DNA of 64,000 nt from Hirudinaria manillensis (Eukaryota > Annelida > Clitellata > Hirudinida > Hirudinidae): positions 5,294,278-5,358,277 of the forward strand of contig CM067538.1 of the NCBI GenBank assembly GCA_034509925.1, in the 5' to 3' direction. The notes beneath the pieces were generated by a model that made no database searches, was not told where the DNA came from, and was given only the letters and a program-made list of their open reading frames with translations. Below, piece by piece: positions 14,069-23,274 of this stretch. The position numbers and the translations under genes are program-made. Within the stretch, counting starts at the first letter, position 1; each line of letters opens with the position of its first letter.

Positions 14069-15101
14069 ATATTAGCGTTAATTCATCACGTTTCATAATT
14101 GCTTCATCGTGCGGCAACATGTGTGCAATTTAATTAGAAGGAAAAAACAAATTGATGAATTGCTAATATGAATTGACTGTAAAACTCTAATCAGATGTTA
14201 CACCAAGTATCATTTCATGACTCCATGAAGAGGTTTCCAGTCCTCAAAACATGTTTTAACTAGGTTTTCCGTTCAATAATTCACGACCAGACATTCATCG
14301 ATGAATTGCAAAATGAATTCTTCAGAATGAAACGAATTTTGAGATACAAAAGTTTATAGAAATTGAAAACCAACTTCAGGCGCTCTGTATGTGATCGTTG
14401 AGTACGCCGATTTGGGAAACTTGAGGGACTTTTTGAGGGACCACAGACCCACGGTTTCAGCTCCACCATCGACTGGTTCCTCTTCATCGACTTCCTACGA
14501 GACCTGCCCTAAAACGTCTCTGACGATTGAGAAGACGACAGATGCCTCACTCAGTTTGAGCGACTTGGTTTCGTTCAGTCTCCAAGTCTGCCGGGGAGTT
14601 GAATTCTTGGCTTCCAAAATGGTGAGGAAATTTGTCTGACATGTTGGAAGGTAACAAAGAAAACGATGTAATAAAATATCTGATCTCTTTATCGAGAGAT
14701 TAATGTAAATATTTTATTATATTAATCTAATTTCTGTCGGAAAAAAACTTAAAATGTTTCTTAAATCGAGTTATCCATATTTTCCATCCTTTTCCTGTGT
14801 TTTTTTGCAAATAAATAGGAAAGTAACAGAGAAAAAAGACCAATCTTTAAAAATTAAATTATCTTAAATTTATAAGCGTATTAATTATTTCAATCAGATA
14901 TAAATATAAATTGAAACTGAAAATGTTTCTTAAATTAAGTTTTCCATTCTTTTCCAGTGCATTCACAGGGATTTGGCAGCAAGAAACGTGCTGGTTTGTC
15001 ACGATCGGACGCTCAAAGTGGCCGACTTTGGTCTAACTAGGAGTATTACAAATAAGGATTACTACAAGAAAACCACAGACGTGAGTCATGATTGTTGTTG
15101 T

Positions 15102-15155
<54 letters not shown>

Positions 15156-16130
15156 CGTTTTTTTTTTGTTGATGTTATTGGAGGGATGGGGCGGTGCATG
15201 CAACGATATACCACTACGAACGTAAATTCAAAATACTCGAAAGAGTTTTACTCGGAAATTGGACGCTCATCGGCGATTTGTCATCTTCAGAAGAACAAAC
15301 TGATCTTTCACATCGGACTTGATAACATAAAAAAAAAAAGTTACGCGATCGCATTTAGCAGTATTCGTTGGAAAGGTTAAGTGCTAATCAGAACGCTAAC
15401 GTCGTATGACGTTAGTTTAAAAATTGGAATGGAATTTCGAAGGAAATTATCAGAAAATTATTAAAAAATGAAAATAAAATCGAAGAATTTGGGTCAATTT
15501 TACAGGGCAGGCTTCCGGTGAAATGGATGGCACCAGAAGCTCTGTTTGATCGCAAATATACGACGAAAAGTGACGTGTAAGTTCATTTTAGTCCATTCTT
15601 GTCACATTGTTAACTTTTAATTTTAAAACGAAAAAAGAAAATTTTAAATCGCAGCATATTTTCGTCCGCAACAATGGTTTTGCAGACCATTGCAAAGTAA
15701 TTATAAGAAATCGTCAAAATAATTACAGGATTTCAATGCGCCAATGATAGATTATTCGATTCCAAAAGAATCAGCAATTGTCAGATTTTCTCACGATTTT
15801 TTTTTTTACCGCCAATGAAAAGAAGTTTAAAATGCGCTCAAACATGGCATAAAATAGCAATAAAGACGGAATAAAAATTAATTTAGCAATGAATTCCTTT
15901 CAAAACAAATTCAAAACAGCTGGTCTTTTGGAATTCTGTTGTGGGAGATTTTCACCCTCGGAGGAAATCCGTACCCTTCCGTACCAATTGAAAAACTCTT
16001 TGACCTCCTCAGAAATGGCTACAGGATGGACAAACCTCCATATGCATCGCACGAAATGTAATTTTTGGCTTCTTATAACTTTAACATTTATTGTTATTAT
16101 TTCTGTAAATAGCTGATATTCGCTTATATT

Positions 16131-16172
<42 letters not shown>

Positions 16173-16340
16173 GTTGATTTGTATAGCGCCATATGCATAG
16201 CGTCGGAGGCTTTATTTATATTGTTTTTATATTGTTTAGATGAATTGTTTCAATTGAATTTGGAATTCTTAGAACATTTTTTTTATAAAAAGGAAACAAT
16301 TAACATTTGAATAAATAAATTTACATCATAGATTATTATT

Positions 16341-16402
<62 letters not shown>

Positions 16403-17379
16403 TTATCTCAAACATTTTGTTTCCATCAGGTACAACTTGATGCTAGAGTGCTGGAACAGCGAGCCATTTTCCAGGCCCGACTTTCACGAACTCACGAGGC
16501 TCCTGACATCGATTTTGAATCGAATATCAAACGAGGTGGTGGCTTGCATCGTCTTTCACGTTTTTTTTTGTTTTTTAAAGAAATATTAGCGACATCTCGG
16601 CAAAAATTCTTAGTTTTTTTTTTGAGAAATGCATCCAGTGTGCATTGTAAATTGGACGTGCAGAGCATTGTGAATTACACGCATTCTGTGATGATTCAAG
16701 CACTTTATTGCAACAATTTGAGGGAAATGAATGAATGATGCAAGCTACATGTCGTTCTGTTTAGAACTCGATACAATATCAAGGAGATTGTCTGAACGTC
16801 AAGATGAGTGATAACATTGGAAGCGGGCATTGGAATTAGTTGCTGGAGAATTCTTTTGAATCTTTCAACTTTGTCGGATGAATAATCGCGAACCAATTTA
16901 AAGATGTCGGGATTTATATTTTTCTTTTTTTTTTTTATCTTTTGACACTTTGAATTTTTAAACGGATGTTGGGAAGAATTTTTTTTTAAAGCATTTTTCT
17001 TCATAATTTTTACGATCGAATGACGAAGAAATTATAGGATTAAATTGGAAATAAACAATTCGAATACATTGCAATGATGATAACTACCATATCATGGAAT
17101 AGGCAGTGCAATACAATTGTTAAGTAGGTTAGCGATTTTGATTGTTATATAACCAATTAATAAACACGAAACTAGAATATAAACCGAGCCAAAACAAAAA
17201 GACAAATATTTTTCCAGGACTACATCGATCTTCAGGAGACTCCACTCGAGAGTCCAGTGAGTTCAGGACCTGGTGACAGTCAATATTCCTCCATGACTTT
17301 GGCAAGCAGTCTCAGCAACTCTGCCAACAGTGGTAACCTCTCCACTTTCACAAATCCAAGTATTGAAACCGAAATCTAA
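6376..17379 (+). CDS. FGFR: Fibroblast growth factor receptor (receptor tyrosine kinase), 18 visible exons
   Basis: Single-pass receptor that binds FGF ligand outside the cell and trans-phosphorylates tyrosines inside. Seen here: four Ig-domain units (D2, D3, D2', D3'), one transmembrane helix, a juxtamembrane segment and a full tyrosine kinase. The kinase has the glycine loop GEGAFG, the lysine in VVAVKML, catalytic [14 protein letters not shown], the tandem activation-loop tyrosines in DYYKKTTDG, and WMAPEAL. The motifs [19 protein letters not shown] and [11 protein letters not shown] are FGFR-family signatures rather than generic kinase ones. The C-terminal NEDYIDLQ matches the conserved FGFR tail around the PLC-gamma docking tyrosine. 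All 18 exons join in frame across GT-AG introns except one GC-AG intron. The visible exons code about 900 residues if both Ig blocks are used. The 5' exons (signal peptide, D1, acid box) are not found, so the start is a partial end. Confidence 0.93.
6579..6604 (+). repeat. Relic copy of the D2 exon end and donor, GT changed to AT
   Basis: This 26-bp stretch repeats 6531-6556, which spans the end of the preceding exon and its 5' splice site, with four differences. One difference changes the donor GT to AT, so the second donor is dead. The copy lies 48 bp downstream of the original and is absent from the second D2 exon at 8921-9087. Confidence 0.75.
7283..7400 (+). CDS. FGFR: FGFR exon: Ig D2 second half, copy 1
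   Basis: Codes [20 protein letters not shown] and then C, carrying the DxGxYxC motif with the second D2 cysteine, and ends in FEVEIF. Acceptor TAACAG|AAAAAG (phase 0), donor TTTTG|GTTAGT (phase 1). By eye it shares only about 54% of residues with the equivalent exon of the second block. Confidence 0.9.
7844..8046 (+). CDS. FGFR: FGFR exon: Ig D3 first half, copy 1
   Basis: Contains [20 protein letters not shown] and then PCNITS and IIKWYRLW, the usual start, first cysteine and tryptophan of FGFR D3. NLT and NIT are possible N-glycosylation sites. Acceptor CATGCAG|ACATGA (phase 1), donor ATCATA|GTAAGA (phase 0). This is the part that meets ligand in vertebrate FGFRs. Confidence 0.9.
8626..8776 (+). 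CDS. FGFR: FGFR exon: Ig D3 second half, copy 1
   Basis: Codes [20 protein letters not shown] and then [18 protein letters not shown], ending LKVVEP. It supplies the second D3 cysteine and corresponds in position to the IIIb/IIIc alternative exons of vertebrate FGFRs. Acceptor CTCAG|GAAGAG, donor CCAG|GTTGTT (phase 1). It differs from 11184-11334 at only about 5 of 151 bases. Confidence 0.92.
8921..9087 (+). CDS. FGFR: FGFR exon: Ig D2 first half, copy 2
   Basis: Near-identical second copy of the D2 exon ([13 protein letters not shown] ... FEDPRLK). The acceptor TGTTCAG|ACGGAA is phase 1 and joins the previous exon's last G to give an Asp codon. Splicing D3 copy 1 to D2 copy 2 is therefore in frame. 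The donor is CTTAAG|GTGGAT, as in copy 1. Confidence 0.9.
9769..9886 (+). CDS. FGFR: FGFR exon: Ig D2 second half, copy 2
   Basis: Codes [20 protein letters not shown] and then [19 protein letters not shown]. It has the same length (118 bp), phases (0 to 1) and DSGNYSC motif as copy 1, but the sequence is much diverged. Acceptor ATTTCAG|AAAAAA, donor TATG|GTTAGT. Confidence 0.9.
10610..10812 (+). CDS. FGFR: FGFR exon: Ig D3 first half, copy 2
   Basis: Contains [20 protein letters not shown] and then [18 protein letters not shown]. The length (203 bp) equals that of copy 1, and roughly 30% of residues differ, mostly at the N-terminal edge and in the loops. Acceptor TATTCAG|TAACGC, donor ATCATA|GTGAGG. 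A (GAT)n tract starts right after the donor. Confidence 0.9.
11107..11156. repeat. (AAT)n microsatellite in an FGFR intron
   Basis: Pure AAT triplets that end about 27 bp before the acceptor of the second D3 exon. Confidence 0.9.
11184..11334 (+). CDS. FGFR: FGFR exon: Ig D3 second half, copy 2
   Basis: Codes [15 protein letters not shown] ... [14 protein letters not shown] ... LKVVEP. It is almost identical to 8626-8776, with one amino-acid change seen (I to T) and four silent third-position changes. The donor CCAG|GTTGTT (phase 1) joins the transmembrane exon to give an Ala codon. Confidence 0.92.
11605..11732 (+). CDS. FGFR: FGFR exon: transmembrane segment
   Basis: Codes [20 protein letters not shown], then a hydrophobic run [18 protein letters not shown], then the stop-transfer KNKSK. 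Acceptor TTTTAG|CTCCAA (phase 1), donor TCGAAA|GTAAAT (phase 0). The positive cluster after the helix fits a type I membrane protein. Confidence 0.92.
11791..11885. repeat. (TTA)n microsatellite in an FGFR intron
   Basis: About 95 bp of pure TTA triplets between the transmembrane and juxtamembrane exons. Confidence 0.9.
11962..12203 (+). CDS. FGFR: FGFR exon: juxtamembrane segment
   Basis: Begins [20 protein letters not shown] and ends [17 protein letters not shown]. The EYE(L/M)PEDxxWE(L/I)PR signature is typical of FGFRs immediately before the kinase. The N-terminal part sits where vertebrate FGFRs bind FRS2, but I do not see a clear match to that motif. Acceptor TTCAAAG|GCTGCC, donor AATAA|GTTAGT (phase 2). 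Confidence 0.92.
12366..12481 (+). CDS. FGFR: FGFR exon: kinase glycine loop and catalytic lysine
   Basis: Reads [20 protein letters not shown] then [18 protein letters not shown]. It contains the ATP-binding GxGxxG loop and the conserved lysine of VAVK. Acceptor AAACAG|GCTAAA, donor CTGAGAA|GTGAGA (phase 1), followed at once by (GAT)n. Confidence 0.93.
12671..12781 (+). CDS. FGFR: FGFR exon: kinase alphaC helix, with GC donor
   Basis: Codes [20 protein letters not shown] then [18 protein letters not shown], including the alphaC glutamate that pairs with the catalytic lysine. The family-consistent exon end after CTQK-G is followed by GCGAGT rather than GT, making this a GC-AG intron. No nearby GT keeps the frame into the next exon. 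Confidence 0.9.
12782..14379 (+). other. Longest FGFR kinase intron, GC-AG type
   Basis: A 1.6-kb intron with (AAT)n at about 12827-12872, (TA)n near 13975-13995 and (TTA)n at about 14009-14066. No exon was recognised inside it. It begins GCGAGT and ends CTTCAG. Confidence 0.8.
14380..14621 (+). CDS. FGFR: FGFR exon: kinase hinge and kinase insert
   Basis: Starts [20 protein letters not shown], the hinge and alphaD region, and ends [22 protein letters not shown]. Between these is a Ser/Thr/Pro-rich kinase insert ([16 protein letters not shown] and on) that looks longer than in vertebrate FGFRs. Acceptor CTTCAG|GCGCTC, donor AAAATG|GTGAGG (phase 0). Confidence 0.92.
14958..15080 (+). CDS. FGFR: FGFR exon: catalytic and activation loops
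   Basis: Reads [20 protein letters not shown] then [21 protein letters not shown]. It contains the HRD catalytic aspartate, DFG, and the two adjacent activation-loop tyrosines. Acceptor TTCCAG|TGCATT, donor ACAGAC|GTGAGT. A (GAT)n tract lies about 20 bp into the following intron. Confidence 0.95.
15099..15153. repeat. (GAT)n microsatellite in an FGFR intron
   Basis: Pure GAT triplets just downstream of the catalytic-loop exon's 5' splice site. Confidence 0.9.
15506..15576 (+). CDS. FGFR: FGFR exon: activation loop end and APE motif
   Basis: Codes [20 protein letters not shown] then KSDV, the substrate-binding P+1 loop and APE motif. It is short (71 bp). Acceptor TTTACAG|GGCAGG, donor GACGT|GTAAGT (phase 2), completed by C of the next exon to give V-W. 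Confidence 0.94.
15920..16057 (+). CDS. FGFR: FGFR exon: kinase C-lobe
   Basis: Codes [20 protein letters not shown] then [20 protein letters not shown]. The TLGG-PYP-(V/I)P-E-LF-LL-G-RMDKP string is FGFR-specific. Acceptor AAAACAG|CTGGTC, donor GAAAT|GTAATT (phase 2). Confidence 0.94.
16134..16215 (-). mobile_element. Retroelement 3' tail fragment (LINE/SINE-like)
   Basis: Read on the minus strand, this gives GGCGCTATACAAATCAACT followed by (ATT)n. It closely matches the plus-strand tail at about 39070-39112 (GGCGCTATATAAATGGCAC then ATT repeats). A shared unique motif ending in the same microsatellite is what a retroposed element 3' end looks like. No coding part is left. Confidence 0.45.
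16345..16402. repeat. (AAT)n microsatellite before an FGFR exon
   Basis: Pure AAT triplets ending about 27 bp before the acceptor of the exon at 16430. Confidence 0.9.
16430..16535 (+). CDS. FGFR: FGFR exon: kinase C-terminal helices
   Basis: Codes [20 protein letters not shown] then [16 protein letters not shown], with the conserved CW and RP(D/T)F of tyrosine kinases. Acceptor CATCAG|GTACAA, donor AACGAG|GTGGTG (phase 0). Confidence 0.93.
17218..17379 (+). CDS. FGFR: FGFR last exon: C-terminal tail and stop
   Basis: Codes [20 protein letters not shown], a Ser-rich tail and IETEI, then TAA at 17377-17379. The NE-DYIDL junction corresponds to the conserved NxEYLDL of other FGFRs, whose tyrosine recruits PLC-gamma. 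Acceptor TTCCAG|GACTAC. Confidence 0.92.
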   Translation, partial: DYIDLQETPLESPVSSGPGDSQYSSMTLASSLSNSANSGNLSTFTNPSIETEI

Positions 17380-18050
17380 TCGCCTTCACTTTAAGGTTCC
17401 TCTACTTTTTTTTTCATTCTGCTTTTCATTCACTCTTTCGGTCGTTCATTCGTTCCTTTGTTTTAAAGTTGTTGTTTTTTATTTTAGTAAAGAATTAACT
17501 TGATTTGTTTGCAAAATCCATTTGATCTGTTTCTCGGTGTAAAGAATTCATTGTAAACATTCGCTACTCCAATTATTTTATGAATTCTGTTTTGTACATC
17601 ATTTTAAATTGTATTGTAATGCGTTGCATAGCATTGTATTGAACTATATGACATTAAATTATAAATATTATTCATGCATTCATAATAATACCCTTCTTAG
17701 ATTATCCCATAAAGATTCCACATTTCACAATAATTTTAAACCTGATCTACTTCCTTTTCAGACGATACTTGTTCAGAGACTACCTCAGTGAGGTATAATC
17801 ATGCATTAGCTACCCAAATAATCGAGAATATATCGACATGAACTCGATATAAACTGTTTCCTGGTTCTTTTCATCTGTCAAACTCCAAAGCACAGGTTTT
17901 AAAAGCAAGACTTTTCTTCAGCAAGACGATTCCCTGTACATCTCTTTCATTGTTTTCGGGACTGTAAATTTCTTTCTACTGTCGTGGATTGTTAACTGCC
18001 AGAATTATATAAAAAAAATTGAATAATAAAGAAGAAGATGATGCTGACTG
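17380..18050 (+). other. FGFR 3' UTR with poly(A) signal
   Basis: Non-coding, AT-rich sequence after the stop. The best poly(A) signal is AATAAA at 18025-18030, followed by a T/G-rich stretch. The exact cleavage site cannot be read from sequence alone. Confidence 0.55.
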
Positions 18051-21000
18051 ACCATGGATGGTTTTATTTTGAATCGATTTTGACCGTTTTCCAGCATTTC
18101 TATGACTGTATTTTGTTTATTAATTTGTTTTATTTTGAAGACTTGTTAAAGAAAAATATGTTTTCATCTTGTTTGTGTTTTTGTTTTTCTTTGTGATGTT
18201 CCAAAAGGTTTGGCAAAAGGGAAGCAAAACATTGATTATACATCAGACAACTTCAGGATATCAGGATAAACATTTCTTTGTTTGTTGTTGTTGTTGTGGA
18301 ATATGCAATGCACATTTGGCACTTTTGTTGATCAAACGTCATTTCAAATGAACTGCACTTCTTTTCAACAGATTAAGAAAGATATTTGAGAAAATTATTT
18401 TTAAATAATTCGCGATAATGGTGCTTGAAAATGAAAATTATCTTTAAAAAAAAAATCACTTTCAACGTCTTGGAGATATTTTCCGTGATCTGGTTTCGTT
18501 TTCCAAATAATTAGTTTCGGTTTACTTTCTAAGATCTTTTTTCCTTTTTGATATTTTTCAAAGAAACGATAACAAACTATTTAATGTTCTTTGTTTTTTG
18601 AGTTCAATGGCCTCACCTTGTACTATTAGGTTTGCCTGTATTTTTATAAACTTTAGAGTTTAAGAAAGAAAAAGCAATTGCAACCAAAGCATTGTTATTT
18701 TAAATTTTAAAACTGATTTATTAATTATTATTGGATTATATTAACGTAGGAATAATGACTAATATAGACTAATAATAGGTTTTATAGGCAATGTTTTAAA
18801 AATTTAATAACATTAAATATCAAAACACTCTTTTTATAAATAACATTGAAGGTTCTTCTTAAATGGCATCTACCTGAATTTGCAGTAAATCTGCAGTAAA
18901 TCAAAAAGAAACTTGTGAAGCATTTAAACGTTGAAGTTGAGTTCTCAAATTCCTACCAAAATTAATTGCTTAAATTAATGTTTGAAAAGCTTTTAAGAAA
19001 AAAAAAGAGAGTATCATTTGTTGATAATTATCATCATAATTGCTGAAAATCGTTGCGATAATCGCTATTGATGATACCACAATGAACTGATTGCTCTTCA
19101 ATCTTTCTTCTGATTTTGCAATTTGAGTCTTCGATAAAATTTCAGCTTTAATTTGATGTAATTCTGATAACAGGAAGTGCCCGGAAGTGCCACATAAAAT
19201 TTAGAAATAATTTTGAAAAATATTTTCTTAAATATTTAATATTCGTGTCGGTTGCAATCCATAATTTCATTTTTTTCAAGTTTTAAGTGAAATTTATTAT
19301 TTATTACAAATCGTTTTATTTTTAAATGAAATTTATTATCCTTAATTCAGTGAATATTTTCGAAAGTTTAGGTTAAAAATACTGAAAATCCCTTTTTATT
19401 TTCATTTTTATTCGGCAGGTTTTTTCGAAAATATATTATCCCCTGATAATTGTAAACCACATAAAATTTTCAAAAAATCAATTCATCTATTTCCATTAAA
19501 AATTAAATTTAAAAAATAAATTACAATTTAAATCCATTTAATTGGTCTTTCAACAATTATATCCTAAGATTTTATAACCTGAGAAAAGATTTTGCGGTTT
19601 TTAAGCAATAGTTGCTTAAATATAATTATAATTTCTGTAAAACAAAAAATATATAAAATAAATATAATTCTAAAACCTAAAAAAGAAATTATAGCTCCCT
19701 AATGTTCGAGCTATAATATTCATTTCAGGGACCTTCAATGGATTCTCCAGCTCTGAACAGATTCTTGGCGAGTGAACTTAATGAATGGATGGGTCACCAT
19801 TGTTGATAAACAATGTCGCTTGACCAACAAACTTTGGCATCAAAGGAAAATTATTTTATAACGATTTTATAAGAAATTTTAATATTACGTTATCAGTTGA
19901 AATTCATTTTTAAAAACAATTAGGTTATCCTGTAATATATTAATAATTTGGCTTATAATTATTTTAAAATTATATTATAAATTATAATATTACGTCATCA
20001 GATTAAATTAATTTTAAAAAATAGGTTTAATTACTCTGTAATCCATTATTAATTACAAATGCTAAGGATTAAAACAAATTAAATTGTATAAATAAAATAA
20101 AATATATATTAAAAAAATGTTACTAATTATTTTGCAATTATGTATGATTTAAATAATTATACTTTACAAAAAAATTAATTTAGAATTGTAATCGATCTTG
20201 CAATCCATCTTTTAATGATTGTTAGTTAAATAGGAATTACAACGATTAATTGAAATAATTTATTTATGATTAATTTATAATTATCAAATAATTGTGATAA
20301 TTAAAAAATAAATAATTAATTAATTAAAAGTGATTCAAACAAATCCCGCGCGTAAATCCAAACGTATGTTTGCGTACTTGGCTGTATTTGATAATATTAC
20401 ATTAATATTTTCATTTTGCATTCTTTAAAAAAAGAAATATAATATTTTTTGACAAAATGTGATTCCCAAATTTCATGAAATTATTTTGTTTGAAATACAA
20501 TCAGTTTGGAAGATTACGCACAGAACTTGGAAACTGGCGTTTTTGTTTTAAAATTAATTTTCAGTGAATTACTTTCATTTTAAATAAAAATAAAAAAAAA
20601 TAATAATTGAGTTCTTAGCTTGCATAAATGACATTTGTCGAATTAATTTGAAATCCAAATGTAAGAGACAAATTAAACTTTAACAAAAAAACATTAATTC
20701 CATATTAATCAAATTAATTTTTTATTTAATTTTTTAATTAATCCATTAAATTATTTTATTATATAAGCACTGCAGATGGACTGACAAAACTTCAGGTATT
20801 AACGATGATGATAACAGCAACTGTGCAATAATGCGATGACGAATATGATGATAGGTCACAGATGATGATGATACTGATGATCACGAAGATATCACAGACG
20901 ATGATAATGATGATACTGATGACTAAGATGACGCTAACGACGATGATGACAGAAATTATGATGAAACCTGATTCGAAAATAATGCAATCCTTCATCGTGG

Positions 21001-21189
21001 AAATCTAATTTCTCGATCCAACGGAACGCTTTTCAAACAAAAAAATTAAAAATAAAAAATATTTCCTCAGACTTTTCGATTCCTTAAAAGTCACAACAGA
21101 ATCAATCCATCTTTCCGGCTAGGATGATGAATGGTTGATTTCAATCAAAAATGTTATAAATCGAATTTTAATTTTAACATTTAATTTGA
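18051..21189. other. Intergenic AT-rich region
   Basis: No gene recognised. Two diverged copies of a roughly 110-bp segment starting TAATATTACGT(T/C)ATCAG lie near 19877 and 19987. A GAT-rich patch sits at about 20800-20960. The rest is unique-looking AT-rich DNA. Confidence 0.6.
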
Positions 21190-21868
21190 GATATTTTTTT
21201 TTTTTTGAGTTTATGAGTTTATTGAACAAACAGTTATGTACACAAACGAAACAAATGAAACTTAAAATACAAAATAAACTCATAGGGTCAGTCTTAAGGA
21301 AGCGCAAGCTTCCGCTAAACAGACTGGCCCTGGAAATCATAATATATATAATACAACCATGTAAACTCAAACAGCTCTCACTAGATGAGATTTATACAAT
21401 TTCTTAAACAATAAAAACAATAATTCAAAAGGACATGAATGTAAACAACTTAACTCCCTAATTGAATCTGGTATAGAGGTATACCATGGTCTGGGACCAT
21501 AACACTGTATAGAAAATAATTATAAAGTAGATTTGGCAAAGGTAGGACTGCATTCGTGAGTATTGCGTAAGAAATGAGAAGGATTGTTGTAATTATTGCT
21601 TGTTGTGAAAAAATCTGAAAATATTTTAGGAATAGAATTGAAGTTATAAGCAAACATAAAAAGGGTAGTTTGTAAGTCATGAATTTGCGTTACATTTAGT
21701 AGATTATTGTTTGTAAAAGCAGAAACAGTTGAAGACAGAGGCGGCAGCAGAAAAATGACACGCACAGTCCGTTTTTGTAATAATGATAACTGATGTAAGT
21801 GTGTCTTGTATGTAGAAGCCCATATGATATTACAGTAAGTCAGAATGGAATATATATAATACACGATA
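21190..21868 (-). mobile_element. 5'-truncated, decayed non-LTR retrotransposon (LINE) 3' end
   Basis: On the minus strand, 21864-21520 reads YSILTYCNIIWASTYKTHLH then QLSLLQKRTVRVIF. This is the C-terminal (thumb) region of Jockey/CR1-group reverse transcriptases, whose usual form is Y-YLTYCNI-W--TY---L--L-LLQKR--R. The frame breaks near 21550 and continues in another frame as SVMVPDHGIPLYQIQLGS, a decayed version of the usual PxxWNxIPxxIRxxS end. A 3' UTR follows, ending in AATAAA-like sequence and a poly(A) tail (poly(T) at about 21190-21206 on the + strand). The truncated 5' end, poly(A) tail and frameshift indicate a dead copy. Confidence 0.8.
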
Positions 21869-22033
21869 TCAATTTGGAAAAGTTTTCATTCTTTTTTTTG
21901 GTTATTTCTTGTTAATTATTAAAAATATAAATTAATTAATTGATTAATTTTCATAGTAGAATTCGTGATTTTATTTGTTATATTATTTGTTAAATTTTAA
22001 AATTTAAAATGCAAATTTATTTTATTTAAAGCA

Positions 22034-22077
<44 letters not shown>

Positions 22078-22086
22078 GCATTGGCA

Positions 22087-22138
<52 letters not shown>

Positions 22139-22194
22139 AGCGATTGATTAAAAGACCCTCCCGATTATCAACATCTCGCCAGAAGTTGTGCGTG

Positions 22195-22528
22195 ACCAAA
22201 TAATTATGCACGTGATCGAGAGACTGGTCTGTGATTGGACGAGAAGTATGGCAGAGCAGGTTTTTATAGTTGAGTCATTCATTCAATGCCTTCCTTCGTT
22301 GTTGAGGCTTCTTAGTTGAGATTTGTTGTTGTTGTTGTTGTTGTTGTTGGTGGCTGATCTTCATCTTGTTGTTGGTGTTGTTGTGGCTCTTGTTGCTGGC
22401 ACATGTTCTCAATTGTTTTCAACATTTGCTCATTGAAACATTGACTCACAAAGCACCAAGTTATTGCCAAGGATTTAAAACTCAAACGTCTTCGCTTCTT
22501 AAAGCCATATCTCTTGTAAATTTTGGAG
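22195..22528 (+). promoter_or_regulatory. Candidate promoter and untranslated first exon
   Basis: A GC-richer stretch holds CACGTGA (E-box), GTGATTGG (inverted CCAAT) and a TATA-like TTTTTATAG at about 22260. About 270 bp downstream is a near-ideal 5' splice site, GGAG|GTAAGTG, at 22529. This is a plausible first exon, but the only early ATG opens a nine-codon frame and I cannot link it to a gene. It could be coincidence. Confidence 0.2.
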
Positions 22529-23214
22529 GTAAGTGTTTTTGGATTCAAATGTTTTATTAATTTAATCCGATTAAACACTTAAATTTAAATTAAAAGCGAT
22601 TTAATTTCAACCGAAAGGCTTGCTTTAGATTTAGTTGTTCCAAATTTTGATGCAATTGTGTTCGTTTTTATAGTAAACTGCAGACTGATTGAAATCCTTA
22701 GCACAGAATTCTAACCTTGTAACCTTGGAGTTCACATCTTTAATTAATTATAAACTCAGTTCCACGCAGACGTGACTTTAAGAAAAATGATTTTTTTGGT
22801 TTTGTAAATTCGTGTTTTCTGAGCACAAATTTTGAGATTGCAAAGTAAATTATGTTTTAAGATAAATAACTTTTAAATAAATAAACGCAGAGTGTTTTTT
22901 CAAACTACACGAAGTTAATTCATCACACCTCTTGAGTGATGACAGTATTTTTAGGCTTTAATGTTGAGAAAAAAGGCTCCATCGTAATCTTCATCATCAT
23001 CATCGTCATCATCGTCATCGTCATCACCACAACCATCTTGATATCATCTGAAGTCGTCACAAAGAGTGGATTTCACCGGCCTAGTATTGTAATCTTTACT
23101 TTTTTATTAACCTTAGGTGGTCTGCCACCTGTTCTCTTGTTTCCTTGTTGATATTGGTCGATTGAATTGTAATGTTGAAACGAATGACAATTATTATTAT
23201 TATTATATTATTAA

Positions 23215-23274
<60 letters not shown>

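Noticed and set aside
22312..22578. Minus-strand frame ending in poly-Q/poly-T and a plus-strand frame resembling a signal peptide
   Set aside because: Both rest on a (GTT)n tract and begin at non-ATG codons (GTG and TTG). No homology recognised.
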